From: Candidatus Hydromicrobium americanum
Lineage (GTDB): Bacteria; Actinomycetota; Humimicrobiia; Humimicrobiales; Humimicrobiaceae
DNA length: 11,889 nucleotides
Direction of reading: 5' to 3'
Assembly (NCBI GenBank): GCA_002779205.1
Contig: PEXF01000060.1
Coordinates: 1-11,889 of the forward strand
Position 1 is the first letter of the stretch, and each line of letters opens with the position of its first letter. Below are positions 1 through 7,123 of the stretch, piece after piece. Made by a program: the position numbers and the translations under genes. Below the pieces are notes generated by a model, which worked only from the letters and a program-made list of their open reading frames with translations, made no database searches and was not told where the DNA came from.

Positions 1-11
1 ATTAATTTGAT

Positions 12-17
12 AAGGAG
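12..17 (+). promoter_or_regulatory. Shine-Dalgarno site fixing the ftsH TTG start
   Basis: AAGGAG lies 5 bases before a TTG codon at 23-25. No ATG or GTG start in this frame has a comparable ribosome binding site before the first membrane segment, so the site supports TTG initiation of ftsH. Confidence 0.75.
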
Positions 18-22
18 TTGTT

Positions 23-1966
23 TTGAATTTGAAAAATAATAAAGGTTCTAATAGTAGAGGATTTAAAAGTATAGCATTATTAATACTGGTGATAGCTATT
101 ATGTTCTTGATCTTCAGAAATCCTCTTTTTCTTTCACCTGTAATTAAAGAGTTTAATTTAAATGAATTTGTTGAAGCAGTAAATCAGAATAAAATAAGCA
201 CTTCAACACCAATGGTGATTAAAGGAGAGGATAAAATAATTGAGGGTGAATTAAAAGATGGGACTAAATTTAAAGTTTCATTTTTAGGAGATTATGATGT
301 TACGCAATTGTTACTGGATAATGATTTACCCTTTAAAGTTGATAATCAGAAACAATCTATATGGATTCAGATTTTAGTAGGTGCCATACCTTTTATTATA
401 ATGTTTGGCTTAATTTTCTTTATGATGAATCAGCTTCAGGGCGGGGGCTCTAAAGTGCTTCAATTTGGAAAGAGTAAAGCAAGATTGGTAGGTAAAGGTA
501 AAAAAAGAGTTACCTTTAAAGATGTGGCAGGAGTTGATGAAGCTGTGGAAGAATTAAGAGAAATTGAAGAATTTTTGGAAAATCCAAGTAAATTTAAGGC
601 TATGGGTGCAAAAATTCCCAAGGGTGTTCTATTATATGGGCCTCCTGGAACTGGAAAGACGCTTCTGGCAAGAGCGGTTGCAGGTGAAGCCGGTGTACCA
701 TTCTTTAGCATTAGCGGTTCTGAATTTGTTGAAATGTTTGTTGGTGTGGGAGCTTCCAGAGTCAGGGATCTCTTTAATCAGGCTAAGGCAAATCAGCCGT
801 CTATAGTATTTATGGATGAAATTGACGCAGTTGGAAGACACAGGGGGGCTGGATTAGGTGGAGGTCATGATGAAAGAGAACAAACTTTAAATCAACTGCT
901 TGTAGAAATGGATGGATTTGATATTGATAGTACTGTTATATTGATTGCGGCTACAAACAGGCCGGATATCCTGGATCCTGCCCTGCTCAGACCTGGAAGG
1001 TTTGATAGGCAAATAGTCGTGGATAGACCGGATCTACTGGGCAGAGAGGAAATATTGCAGATACATGCCAGAGGCAAGCCCCTGGATAAAGGTATTAATT
1101 TAAAAAATATAGCCAAACAAACTCCTGGATTTACAGGTGCAGATCTGGCCAACCTTTTCAATGAGGCGTCTCTTCTAGCAGCAAGACATAATAAGAAAAA
1201 AATAACCATGTTTGAGATAGAAGAAGCAGTAGAAAGAGTTATAGCCGGACCTGAGAAAAAATCAAGAATCATATCAGAAGAAGAAAAGAGAATAATAGCC
1301 TATCATGAGTCAGGTCATGCAATACTTTCATATGTTCTTCCTCATACTGATCCTGTTCATAAAATGTCTATTATTTCACGTGGGAGATCGTTGGGTTATG
1401 TAATTACTCTACCCGAGGAAGACAGATTTTTAAAATCTAAAAAAGAGCTTATAGATAATATTACACAGCTTCTGGGGGGTAGGGTTAGCGAAGAAATGAA
1501 TTTCAACGATATAACTTCAGGTGCCCAGAATGACCTGGATAGGGCTACTAAAATTACCAGGAAAATGATTATGGAATATGGAATGAGCAAGAAATTGGGT
1601 CCAATTACTTTTAAAGGTGAAGAAGAAGAAGTATTCCTGGGAAAGGAAATTGCCTCAAGGCCTCATTATAGTGACGAGATAGCTTCTGCTATTGATGAAG
1701 AAGTCCATAATATAATTATGGATAGTTATGAGATGGCAAGAAAGATACTTTTGGAAAATAAGAAGACTCTAGCTGATCTGGCCAATGAGCTAATGATAAA
1801 AGAAACTCTCGGCAGAGAAGAAATACTCAAGATATTATCAAAAGTAGAAAGCAAGAAAAGCAAGAGAGTTGAGCAGCTGGAAGAAAAAAGTGAAGTTTTA
1901 AATACTAAGAACGCAGCAGAAAAAACTATAAAAAAGAAAGTTGTAAAAGCAACCAGTAAAAAGTAA
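23..1966 (+). CDS. ftsH: ATP-dependent zinc metalloprotease FtsH
   Basis: This is a membrane-anchored AAA+ protease that extracts and degrades misfolded membrane proteins and short-lived regulators; it works as a hexamer facing the cytoplasm. At 647 residues it has the usual family length. The first membrane segment is at about residues 16-37, an extracytoplasmic domain follows to about 112, and the second segment is at about 113-135. The AAA+ module shows Walker A GPPGTGKT (206-213), the pore motif FVG (239-241), Walker B ending in DEID (265-268) and the second region of homology with the arginine finger (311-329). The protease zinc site is HESGH (428-432) with D504 as the probable third ligand. 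The C-terminal tail, from about residue 610, is lysine-rich and low in complexity. The start is TTG, chosen by the Shine-Dalgarno site 5 bases upstream. The gene precedes the folate block, as it does in Actinobacteria. The identification is secure. Confidence 0.98.
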   Translation: MNLKNNKGSNSRGFKSIALLILVIAIMFLIFRNPLFLSPVIKEFNLNEFVEAVNQNKISTSTPMVIKGEDKIIEGELKDGTKFKVSFLGDYDVTQLLLDNDLPFKVDNQKQSIWIQILVGAIPFIIMFGLIFFMMNQLQGGGSKVLQFGKSKARLVGKGKKRVTFKDVAGVDEAVEELREIEEFLENPSKFKAMGAKIPKGVLLYGPPGTGKTLLARAVAGEAGVPFFSISGSEFVEMFVGVGASRVRDLFNQAKANQPSIVFMDEIDAVGRHRGAGLGGGHDEREQTLNQLLVEMDGFDIDSTVILIAATNRPDILDPALLRPGRFDRQIVVDRPDLLGREEILQIHARGKPLDKGINLKNIAKQTPGFTGADLANLFNEASLLAARHNKKKITMFEIEEAVERVIAGPEKKSRIISEEEKRIIAYHESGHAILSYVLPHTDPVHKMSIISRGRSLGYVITLPEEDRFLKSKKELIDNITQLLGGRVSEEMNFNDITSGAQNDLDRATKITRKMIMEYGMSKKLGPITFKGEEEEVFLGKEIASRPHYSDEIASAIDEEVHNIIMDSYEMARKILLENKKTLADLANELMIKETLGREEILKILSKVESKKSKRVEQLEEKSEVLNTKNAAEKTIKKKVVKATSKK

Positions 1967-2069
1967 TAAATAATAAATAAACTTTTATTTAAGTAAGCTA
2001 TTTCAATATCCAAAAAATAACCAAACATTTTATAACCCAGCTTTTTGGTATTATCAGGGGAATTAAACG

Positions 2070-2090
2070 CACTATCTGTTAAAGATAGTG
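2070..2090 (+). other. Perfect 8-bp hairpin in the ftsH-folE gap
   Basis: CACTATCT (2070-2077) and AGATAGTG (2083-2090) form a perfect 8-bp stem around a GTTAA loop. No T-run follows, so it is not a classical intrinsic terminator. It could be a protein-binding palindrome, an mRNA processing site or a folE leader element. The 224-base gap around it (1967-2190) has no convincing ORF. A weak AT-only inverted repeat (1974-1980/1985-1991) sits just after the ftsH stop. Confidence 0.5.
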
Positions 2091-2135
2091 GATTATAGAG
2101 AAATTGCTTAAAATAATGATCATGACGTGGTTCTT

Positions 2136-2166
2136 TTATCAGATTTAAATGATTATTATTTATAAT
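2136..2166 (+). promoter_or_regulatory. Possible folE promoter (weak)
   Basis: A perfect -10 hexamer TATAAT is present at 2161-2166, 24 bases before the folE start. The best -35 candidate, TTATCA at 2136-2141, matches 4 of 6 consensus bases but at a long 19-base spacing. The surrounding DNA is very AT-rich, so the match may be fortuitous. Confidence 0.3.
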
Positions 2167-2190
2167 ATTAATTTGGAACAGGAGTAATCA

Positions 2191-2757
2191 GTGGATAAAA
2201 AAATGATAGAAGAAGGAGTAATTTTAATATTAAAAGGCATCGGGGAGGATATAAACAGAGAGGGCCTCAAGGGAACTCCAAAAAGGGTTGCTGAGATGTA
2301 TGAGGAAATATTTAGTGGAATTGGAGAAGATCCATCCCAGGAACTCGGACCAATGTTTGATGAAAACCATGATGAAATAATATTGGTAAAGGATATTCCG
2401 TTTTATTCTGTATGCGAACATCATCTTGTACCTTTTGTAGGGAAAGCTCATATAGCTTATGTTCCCAATAAGACCGGGAAAATTATTGGCCTTAGCAAGC
2501 TTACGAGAGTATTTGATATCGTGGCCAGGAGGCTGCAAGTCCAGGAGAGATTAACTTCAATAGTAGCGGATACTATTATGAAAAAAATCAAGCCCAGAGG
2601 TGTCCTGGTTATTGTTGAAGCTGAACATTTGTGCATGAGCATGAGAGGTGTAAAGAAGTCAAATACCCTGACAGTGACTTCTGCAGTGAGGGGTTTATTT
2701 AGAGAAAATGCAGCTTCAAGAGCTGAAGTGATGGCACTTATCAAGTCAAATAAATAG
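2191..2757 (+). CDS. folE: GTP cyclohydrolase I (type IA)
   Basis: This enzyme converts GTP to 7,8-dihydroneopterin triphosphate, the first step of tetrahydrofolate synthesis; it is cytoplasmic and usually decameric. The 188 residues match the family length. The zinc site is visible: C75 and H78 within CEHH (75-78), and C148 in EHLCM. The QERLT segment (118-122) is the family signature. The GTG start is supported by AGGAG 6 bases upstream. An ATG four codons later is possible but less well placed. The stop lies 3 bases before folP, which points to co-transcription and perhaps translational coupling. Nothing in the active site is missing. Confidence 0.97.
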   Translation: MDKKMIEEGVILILKGIGEDINREGLKGTPKRVAEMYEEIFSGIGEDPSQELGPMFDENHDEIILVKDIPFYSVCEHHLVPFVGKAHIAYVPNKTGKIIGLSKLTRVFDIVARRLQVQERLTSIVADTIMKKIKPRGVLVIVEAEHLCMSMRGVKKSNTLTVTSAVRGLFRENAASRAEVMALIKSNK

Positions 2758-2760
2758 AAT

Positions 2761-3972
2761 ATGAAGTTCAAAATAAGAGCATTAAACATCAAAACCAGGC
2801 AGGAAGGTTTAAAAGAGTTTGAAAAAATCGGAGCAACTGCTGCCGGGTCACGTATAATGGTCGATAAAATATTTCCAATATCCCTGAAAATTAGGGGTAT
2901 TAACCCATTAGCTGCAAATATATTAAAGCAGGAGATGCTTGCCAGAGGCGGTGATGTAGTTACTTCCAGGAATTCACTTATGGAAACCGGCGGTAAGGCA
3001 GATGTTATTATCCAGGGTACAATTAAAGGTGTAAGAAGTTTAATCGGTAAGATAAAGCAGCAGCCATTTGGTTTAAAAGCTTTATCAGGTGATCTGGAAA
3101 GTTATATTGATAAGCTGGATGAAAATAAAAAAAGAAAAGAGTTAATAATAGGTAAAAAAGAGTTTAACTTGAGTGAAGATGTACTGATAATGGGTATTTT
3201 GAATGTTACACCGGATTCTTTTTATGATGGCGGATATTATTTTGAAAAAGATAAAGCTTGCAGGAGAGCTGAAACTATAGTTAAAGAAGGAGCGCAGATA
3301 ATTGATGTAGGAGGAATGTCAACCAGGCCTGGCTCACTTCCTGTAGGACTTGAAGAAGAAGTTGAAAGAATTATTCCTGTAATAGAATATATCAGTAAAA
3401 ATTATGATATCTTAGTATCTGCCGATACTTACAGGTCCGAAGTAGCCAGGAGAGCAATAGCTGCCGGAGCACATATTATAAATGATATCAGTAGCTTTTC
3501 TATGGATTCTAATATGGTAAAAGTTATCGCCGAAGGCGATGTTTCTGTAGTTGTTATGCATATTAAGGGAACTCCTGAAAATATGCAGAAGAATCCGGAA
3601 TATGAGGATGTGGTAGATGAAATTTATGATTATCTTGAAGATAAGACTAATATTGCAATTGATTCAGGAATAAAGCCTGGGAAAATAATTATCGACCCCG
3701 GCATAGGATTTGGAAAAACCCTGGAACATAACCTGGAAATATTGAATAAGGTGTATGAATTCAGGATGTTGGGGTATCCGGTACTTATCGGAGCTTCAAG
3801 AAAGTCTTTTATCGGTAATATTCTGGATTTACCGGTAGAGGAGAGACTTGAGGGAAGTCTTGCTGCGGCAATTTGTTCAGTTATAAATGGAGTAAATATT
3901 TTAAGAGTGCACGATGTAAAGGAAACCATAAGAGCGGTAAAGATTGCTAAAAGAATTACTAACGGATTTTAA
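2761..3972 (+). CDS. folP: Dihydropteroate synthase with N-terminal extension
   Basis: The enzyme joins 6-hydroxymethyl-7,8-dihydropterin diphosphate to p-aminobenzoate, giving 7,8-dihydropteroate. It is the target of sulfonamides. The catalytic TIM-barrel part is at about residues 138-403, with NVTPDSF (148-154), the TRP-G loop (188-191), SADT (220-223), ND (241-242), DPGIGFGK (312-319), the catalytic SRK (346-348) and RVHD (382-385). At 403 residues the protein is about 130 residues longer than E. coli FolP. The N-terminal domain (1-130) shows no motif I recognise, although similarly long DHPS proteins are known in some anaerobes. The ATG is 3 bases after the folE stop with no clear Shine-Dalgarno site, so translation is probably coupled to folE. 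The extension reads through without a break, which argues that it is genuinely translated. Confidence 0.95.
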   Translation: MKFKIRALNIKTRQEGLKEFEKIGATAAGSRIMVDKIFPISLKIRGINPLAANILKQEMLARGGDVVTSRNSLMETGGKADVIIQGTIKGVRSLIGKIKQQPFGLKALSGDLESYIDKLDENKKRKELIIGKKEFNLSEDVLIMGILNVTPDSFYDGGYYFEKDKACRRAETIVKEGAQIIDVGGMSTRPGSLPVGLEEEVERIIPVIEYISKNYDILVSADTYRSEVARRAIAAGAHIINDISSFSMDSNMVKVIAEGDVSVVVMHIKGTPENMQKNPEYEDVVDEIYDYLEDKTNIAIDSGIKPGKIIIDPGIGFGKTLEHNLEILNKVYEFRMLGYPVLIGASRKSFIGNILDLPVEERLEGSLAAAICSVINGVNILRVHDVKETIRAVKIAKRITNGF

Positions 3973-3978
3973 TATAAT
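3973..3978 (+). promoter_or_regulatory. TATAAT six bases before the folB-folK start
   Basis: A perfect -10 hexamer begins immediately after the folP stop and ends 6 bases before the ATG of the next gene. That gene has no Shine-Dalgarno sequence. This spacing matches leaderless genes, where transcription begins at the start codon. No good -35 is seen at 16-18 bases, so chance in AT-rich DNA is a real alternative. Confidence 0.3.
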
Positions 3979-3984
3979 CTTAAG

Positions 3985-4878
3985 ATGTTCAGAATATTAA
4001 TAAAAGATCTTAATTTGTTTGGCTATCATGGTGTGAGGGATAGCGAGAAGAAAGATGGCCAGAATTTCCGCTTCAATATTGAAATTTTAATAAATAAAGG
4101 CAGCTTTTTAAATGATGACAGCATAGAAAATACTATAAATTATTCTGAGGTAATAAGGCTTGTAAAGGATATAAATAGTAACCGGAGATTCAATCTCCTC
4201 GAAACATTATCTCAAGAAATAGCTAATAGAATTATAGGAATGTCATTTCTAATAGAAAAAGTATCTGTAAAAATAGAAAAAACATCACCACCTATAAAAG
4301 AGAACATTGAATCTGTCGGGGTTGAGTATATACTGGATAGAAAAAGTGTAGAAGGCAGTGGAAAAAGTAAATTAGAAAGCAGTGAAGTTAATGTTTATAT
4401 GTCCCTTGGGTCAAATATTAGAAATAGAGAGAATAATTTAAGGAAAGCTGTTGATTTAATTGGCAGAAACTCCAATATTAATATAATAAAAGTATCTTCT
4501 ATATATGAAACAGAGCCGATGTACCTTAAAGACCAGAATTATTTTTATAACATAGTATTACAGGCACAGGTAAATGGAAAAGTTAGCCCGTTTGAAATGA
4601 TAGGGTTTTTAAAAGGTATTGAGTATGGTTTTGGAAGAAAAAGGTCTGAAAAAAGATATGGTCCAAGAATTATAGATATAGATTTATTATATTACGGAGA
4701 AATGGTTATAGAATCTGATTTTTTTACTGTTCCACACCCTGGAATAGAGGAAAGAAAATTTGTTTTGGTACCTCTTAGTGAGATAGCCCCTGAGTTAAAA
4801 ATAAAAAGTAGAAATATAGGGAAATTTATTGCAGATTGTAATTTGACTGAAAAGGTAAAATTGATAAAAAATTGGTAA
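3985..4878 (+). CDS. folBK: Bifunctional dihydroneopterin aldolase / HPPK (FolB-FolK fusion)
   Basis: This is a two-domain folate enzyme. Residues 1-118 are FolB, which cleaves dihydroneopterin to 6-hydroxymethyl-7,8-dihydropterin. The domain shows YHG (14-16), E73 in LLETLS, and a K-x-x-K pattern (K96, K99) before SPPI, which includes the expected catalytic lysine. A short charged/serine-rich linker (119-134) leads to FolK (135-297), which transfers pyrophosphate from ATP to that product. FolK shows SLGSN (140-144), ETEP (175-178), DQNYFYN (183-189), the basic segment RKRSEKRYGPR and the magnesium-binding DIDLL (D231, D233). The two domains catalyse steps that bracket 6-hydroxymethyl-7,8-dihydropterin and feed FolP just upstream. 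The gap to folP is 12 bases with no Shine-Dalgarno sequence. No stop or frameshift separates the domains, so this is a real fusion. Confidence 0.95.
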   Translation: MFRILIKDLNLFGYHGVRDSEKKDGQNFRFNIEILINKGSFLNDDSIENTINYSEVIRLVKDINSNRRFNLLETLSQEIANRIIGMSFLIEKVSVKIEKTSPPIKENIESVGVEYILDRKSVEGSGKSKLESSEVNVYMSLGSNIRNRENNLRKAVDLIGRNSNINIIKVSSIYETEPMYLKDQNYFYNIVLQAQVNGKVSPFEMIGFLKGIEYGFGRKRSEKRYGPRIIDIDLLYYGEMVIESDFFTVPHPGIEERKFVLVPLSEIAPELKIKSRNIGKFIADCNLTEKVKLIKNW

Positions 4879-4947
4879 AAGGCCTCTCCTGACTATAGAA
4901 TTTACAATTAATCCTTTCTTTTTAAAAATTATTATTTCGCATTTTAC

Positions 4948-4976
4948 TTGACTAATGGGCATATGTTCATTATAAT
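4948..4976 (+). promoter_or_regulatory. Strong sigma-70 type promoter upstream of the DUF5320 gene
   Basis: TTGACT (4948-4953) and TATAAT (4971-4976) are separated by exactly 17 bases, which is nearly the ideal promoter. Transcription should start near 4983, leaving a leader of about 150 bases before the gene at 5135. Two related 14-mers overlap and follow it (see the operator entry), so it is probably regulated. It is the best promoter in the window and may originally have served the whole downstream cluster. Confidence 0.75.
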
Positions 4977-4996
4977 TATTTTGGGTTTATGTCCAT
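4957..4996 (+). promoter_or_regulatory. Paired operator-like repeats at the promoter
   Basis: GGGCATATGTTCAT (4957-4970) and GGGTTTATGTCCAT (4983-4996) agree at 11 of 14 bases and are 26 bases apart start to start. Each is preceded by T. The first copy with its T, TGGGCATATGTTCA, is a near-palindrome (10 of 14 positions symmetric). It fills the space between -35 and -10, and the second copy covers the expected transcription start. This placement suits a repressor. The DUF134 protein at 10160 is the obvious candidate binder, but that link is inference. Confidence 0.5.
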
Positions 4997-5134
4997 AACA
5001 TAATAAAAGAATACAGTAATAAACAAATAATTGATAGGAGTAAGTTAGATTGATAAGTTTCTATTAATAGTAAAATTTACATATTGGAGAAAATGTGAAA
5101 ATTGTAATTTACAAAAAACTGAGGAGGTGAAAAT

Positions 5135-5467
5135 ATGCCAGGCTTTGATGGAACAGGACCATTAGGACAGGGACCACTTACGGGTGGTGGAAGAGGTTTT
5201 TGTGTAGTACCGGTTGGTTACACAGGTAATGTACCAGTTGGTTATGATGGGATTCAAGGATATCCTGTAAATCCTGGTTATCCTTATGGTGCCAATTATG
5301 GTGAGTATAGCGCTCCATTATATAATAATTATCCTTATTATTCTATAAGAGGAGCTTACATGCCTCCTATTGCAGCAGGATTTGGTTATTTTAGGAGAGG
5401 ACGTGGAATGTTATCTGCAAGAATTGGCCGGGGTAGAGGTATGAGAGGAATGGGTAGAAGGTTCTAG
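5135..5467 (+). CDS. DUF5320-type glycine/tyrosine-rich small protein (copy 1)
   Basis: This 110-residue protein has no known function. Its N-terminus, MPGFDGTGPLGQGPLTGGGR, carries the DGTGP-x-GxGPxTGxG signature of the DUF5320 family, which is common in anaerobes next to NifX and Mrp genes. Residues 25-75 are rich in Gly, Tyr, Pro and Asn. The tail (87-110) is rich in Arg, Gly and Met (FRRGRGM, GRGRGMRGMGRRF) and strongly basic. No membrane segment or cysteine motif is seen (one Cys, C23). A very strong ribosome binding site (AGGAGGTGA) precedes the ATG. It follows the regulated promoter directly, so it is expected to be well expressed. RNA binding or partner binding by the RG-rich tail is only a guess. 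Confidence 0.8.
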   Translation: MPGFDGTGPLGQGPLTGGGRGFCVVPVGYTGNVPVGYDGIQGYPVNPGYPYGANYGEYSAPLYNNYPYYSIRGAYMPPIAAGFGYFRRGRGMLSARIGRGRGMRGMGRRF

Positions 5468-5583
5468 TATTATATTTATAAAAAAATTTATTTTAAGTCA
5501 TTCTATGTAAATGATTAAAGTAAAAAAGATAAAAAATTATTAAATTGTCAAAGAACATTGAAAAATAAATATAAATAAATTTA

Positions 5584-6828
5584 CTAAGCAACCGCAGTAT
5601 TTATGACACTGTCATTTTGCTTTGTAAATCTGCTCTTTGAAAAATTATATATGCTCCTATCTCTCATAACTGCATAGATAAGGTCTACAAGCCTTCGTGC
5701 CAGGCAGGTAAGAGCTTCCTTTTTGGTCTTGCCCTCAGAGATCTTTTTAAGGTAGTAAGCACGTGATACAGGGTTTTTATCCCTGCCGTCTCTGGTCCTG
5801 CTTATATGGGCAAGAGCCATAAAATAAATGGTAGAGTAAAGCGACTTATTGCCGTATTTTGATTTCTCGTACTTTTCTTTTCTGCCACTACTTTTTTCAG
5901 CAGGTGCAATACCGCAGAATCTGGCAAGTTTAGACGAAGAAGAAAACCTGGCTATATCCATAACACCCGAGATTATCTTAGAAGCAGTTACGGTGTCTAT
6001 TCCGGGAATTGAAGTCAGGCAGCCATAGGAAGAAGCTTCTACAAGTTCCTCCAGCACTTCCTGTATCTTTTTTAGCTCTTTGTCAATCTGGACAAGCCTT
6101 TTAGTATGGCTCTCTATTATATGGGCTCTTGTACCTGTCAGGCTATCGGCTATACTATTATCTATACTGGATAGTATAGCTCTTGCTTTCTTATCGCCGA
6201 ATCTTCCTTTTGAATGGGTCTTAAGAAAGACTGAAAGGGTATCAGGATCAACTTTCTTTAAAAGAAAAGGATCAGGATATCTGGCAAAGAAAGCAAGGGC
6301 GCATTTGCCAAAGGGGCTGCCGAACTGGCCCAAGACCCCCTTATACTGGTTAAATAGAGCCACATGAAGCCTGTTTTTTATCCTTGTAGACTCATTTACA
6401 AGCGTCTGGCGGTATCCCACCATCTCCCTTAGGGCAATACTGTTTCTTTCTATCCTTACAGGATGGAGGTTTGCCCTCTCCCGGATAAGTGTCTTTGCAA
6501 TTACTATTGCATCCCTCTTATCAGACTTTTCCCGGCTAACCGTACGGCGCCTGCTTCTATCTGTATATACAGGATTAATCTCTAAGGCAAGATGTCCCTT
6601 ACTGATAAGATAGCAGGCAAGAAAGCTACCCAATCCCTGGCTGTCTTCAAGGCCAAAGACAAGATCCCTTCGAGAGACAAGCTTATTAAGCTTATCAAAA
6701 AGATGGTTAAATCCTTCTGTGCTGTTATCAAAGCTTATAGTAGCTACAACTTCAAAGTAGCCATCCAACACTGCAGCGGTATGAGAGTACTTGTGGGTGT
6801 CAACTCCCACAAACAGGCAAGTTTTCAT
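5584..6828 (-). CDS. IS110-family transposase (DEDD / Transposase_20)
   Basis: This is the recombinase that moves the IS by RNA-guided strand exchange. The 414-residue protein has an N-terminal RuvC-like DEDD domain with D10 (GVDTHK), E61 (GLED), D103 and D106 (SDKRDA). A coiled middle region (about 230-272) leads to a C-terminal Transposase_20 domain with the SIPGIDTVTAS helix-hairpin-helix (283-293) and the catalytic serine region KSSGRK (322-327; S323 or S324), followed by KYGN. The frame stays open 46 codons further upstream to 6966, but the ATG at 6826-6828 is preferred. It has GGGAG 5-6 bases upstream and begins at the usual MKTCLFVGVD family N-terminus, while the extra codons overlap the structured non-coding end. 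All catalytic residues are present and the frame is intact, so it may be active. Confidence 0.95.
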   Translation of the reverse strand: MKTCLFVGVDTHKYSHTAAVLDGYFEVVATISFDNSTEGFNHLFDKLNKLVSRRDLVFGLEDSQGLGSFLACYLISKGHLALEINPVYTDRSRRRTVSREKSDKRDAIVIAKTLIRERANLHPVRIERNSIALREMVGYRQTLVNESTRIKNRLHVALFNQYKGVLGQFGSPFGKCALAFFARYPDPFLLKKVDPDTLSVFLKTHSKGRFGDKKARAILSSIDNSIADSLTGTRAHIIESHTKRLVQIDKELKKIQEVLEELVEASSYGCLTSIPGIDTVTASKIISGVMDIARFSSSSKLARFCGIAPAEKSSGRKEKYEKSKYGNKSLYSTIYFMALAHISRTRDGRDKNPVSRAYYLKKISEGKTKKEALTCLARRLVDLIYAVMRDRSIYNFSKSRFTKQNDSVINTAVA

Positions 6829-6856
6829 GATATCTCCCTTCTTATTTTTAACTTGT

Positions 6857-7114
6857 GCCACTGGATAAGAACCTATCGTAGGTAGCGATCTAATGCGCAA
6901 CATTCTATTAACTTTTGTCCAGTGGCCATATCTGGCGCAGGCAAGTAGCAGACTTAAAAAAAGCAATAACCCTGTTGGGCCTGCATGGAGGAATTAAGCT
7001 ATGCTTGCCTGCATAAACTAAAGGAGCAAGATTTGAGATCTTAATAGAAAAGCAATAACTTACCATTAAAGGTAGGTCTGCAAAGTAATTATATAAATTA
7101 CTGGTTTAAGATCT
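6857..7114 (-). ncRNA. Candidate bridge (seek) RNA in the IS110 non-coding end
   Basis: The 398 bases between the transposase start and the next gene (6829-7226) have no convincing gene. They contain three stem-bounded modules: 6857-6865/6918-6926 (9 bp, enclosing hairpin ACCTA-TCG-TAGGT at 6871-6883); 6937-6945/7004-7012 (9 bp, a 58-base internal loop); and 7036-7044/7106-7114 (9 bp, enclosing hairpins 7061-7074 and 7084-7102). The loops of the second and third modules share a 12-base word (6959-6970 and 7048-7059). IS110-group elements are known to encode a bridge RNA upstream of the transposase, with two internal loops that recognise target and donor DNA, and the layout here agrees. The ends and the guide bases are not established. 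Confidence 0.5.
6959..7059. repeat. 12-bp direct repeat in the IS non-coding end
   Basis: AAAAGCAATAAC occurs at 6959-6970 and at 7048-7059, 89 bases apart; read on the transposase strand it is GTTATTGCTTTT followed shortly by TTAAG in both. A second word, GCCTGCAT, also occurs twice nearby (6979-6986 and 7007-7014). The copies of the 12-mer fall in the loops of two different predicted stem modules. Confidence 0.7.
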
Positions 7115-7123
7115 TTTCAAATT

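Larger units (their letters stand above)
5530..7120 (-). mobile_element. IS110-family insertion sequence (limits approximate)
   Basis: The element holds one transposase gene on the minus strand with a short downstream flank (5468-5583 at most) and a structured non-coding end upstream of the gene (6829 to about 7115). IS110 elements lack terminal inverted repeats and make little or no target duplication, so the exact ends cannot be fixed from one copy. The stated limits are estimates from where structure stops. By eye the transposase region has a higher GC content than its neighbours, which fits recent acquisition. It lies between two DUF5320 genes that probably belonged to one cluster. Confidence 0.8.

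Noticed and set aside
892..1272. 126-codon minus-strand open frame inside ftsH
   Set aside because: It is antisense to the conserved AAA+ domain and is explained by codon use of ftsH; no domain or ribosome site supports it.
1967..2190. THF riboswitch or other known riboswitch before folE
   Set aside because: Only a simple 8-bp hairpin is visible; no conserved riboswitch core was recognised.
4899..5113. Three copies of AATTTACA in the intergenic region before the first DUF5320 gene
   Set aside because: Short AT-rich words at irregular spacing (4899, 5074, 5106) are expected by chance in such DNA.
6829..6966. 46-codon in-frame extension of the transposase to 6966
   Set aside because: It overlaps the structured non-coding IS end and begins before the family N-terminus; the ATG at 6826-6828 has a good GGGAG site and starts at MKTCLFVGVD.
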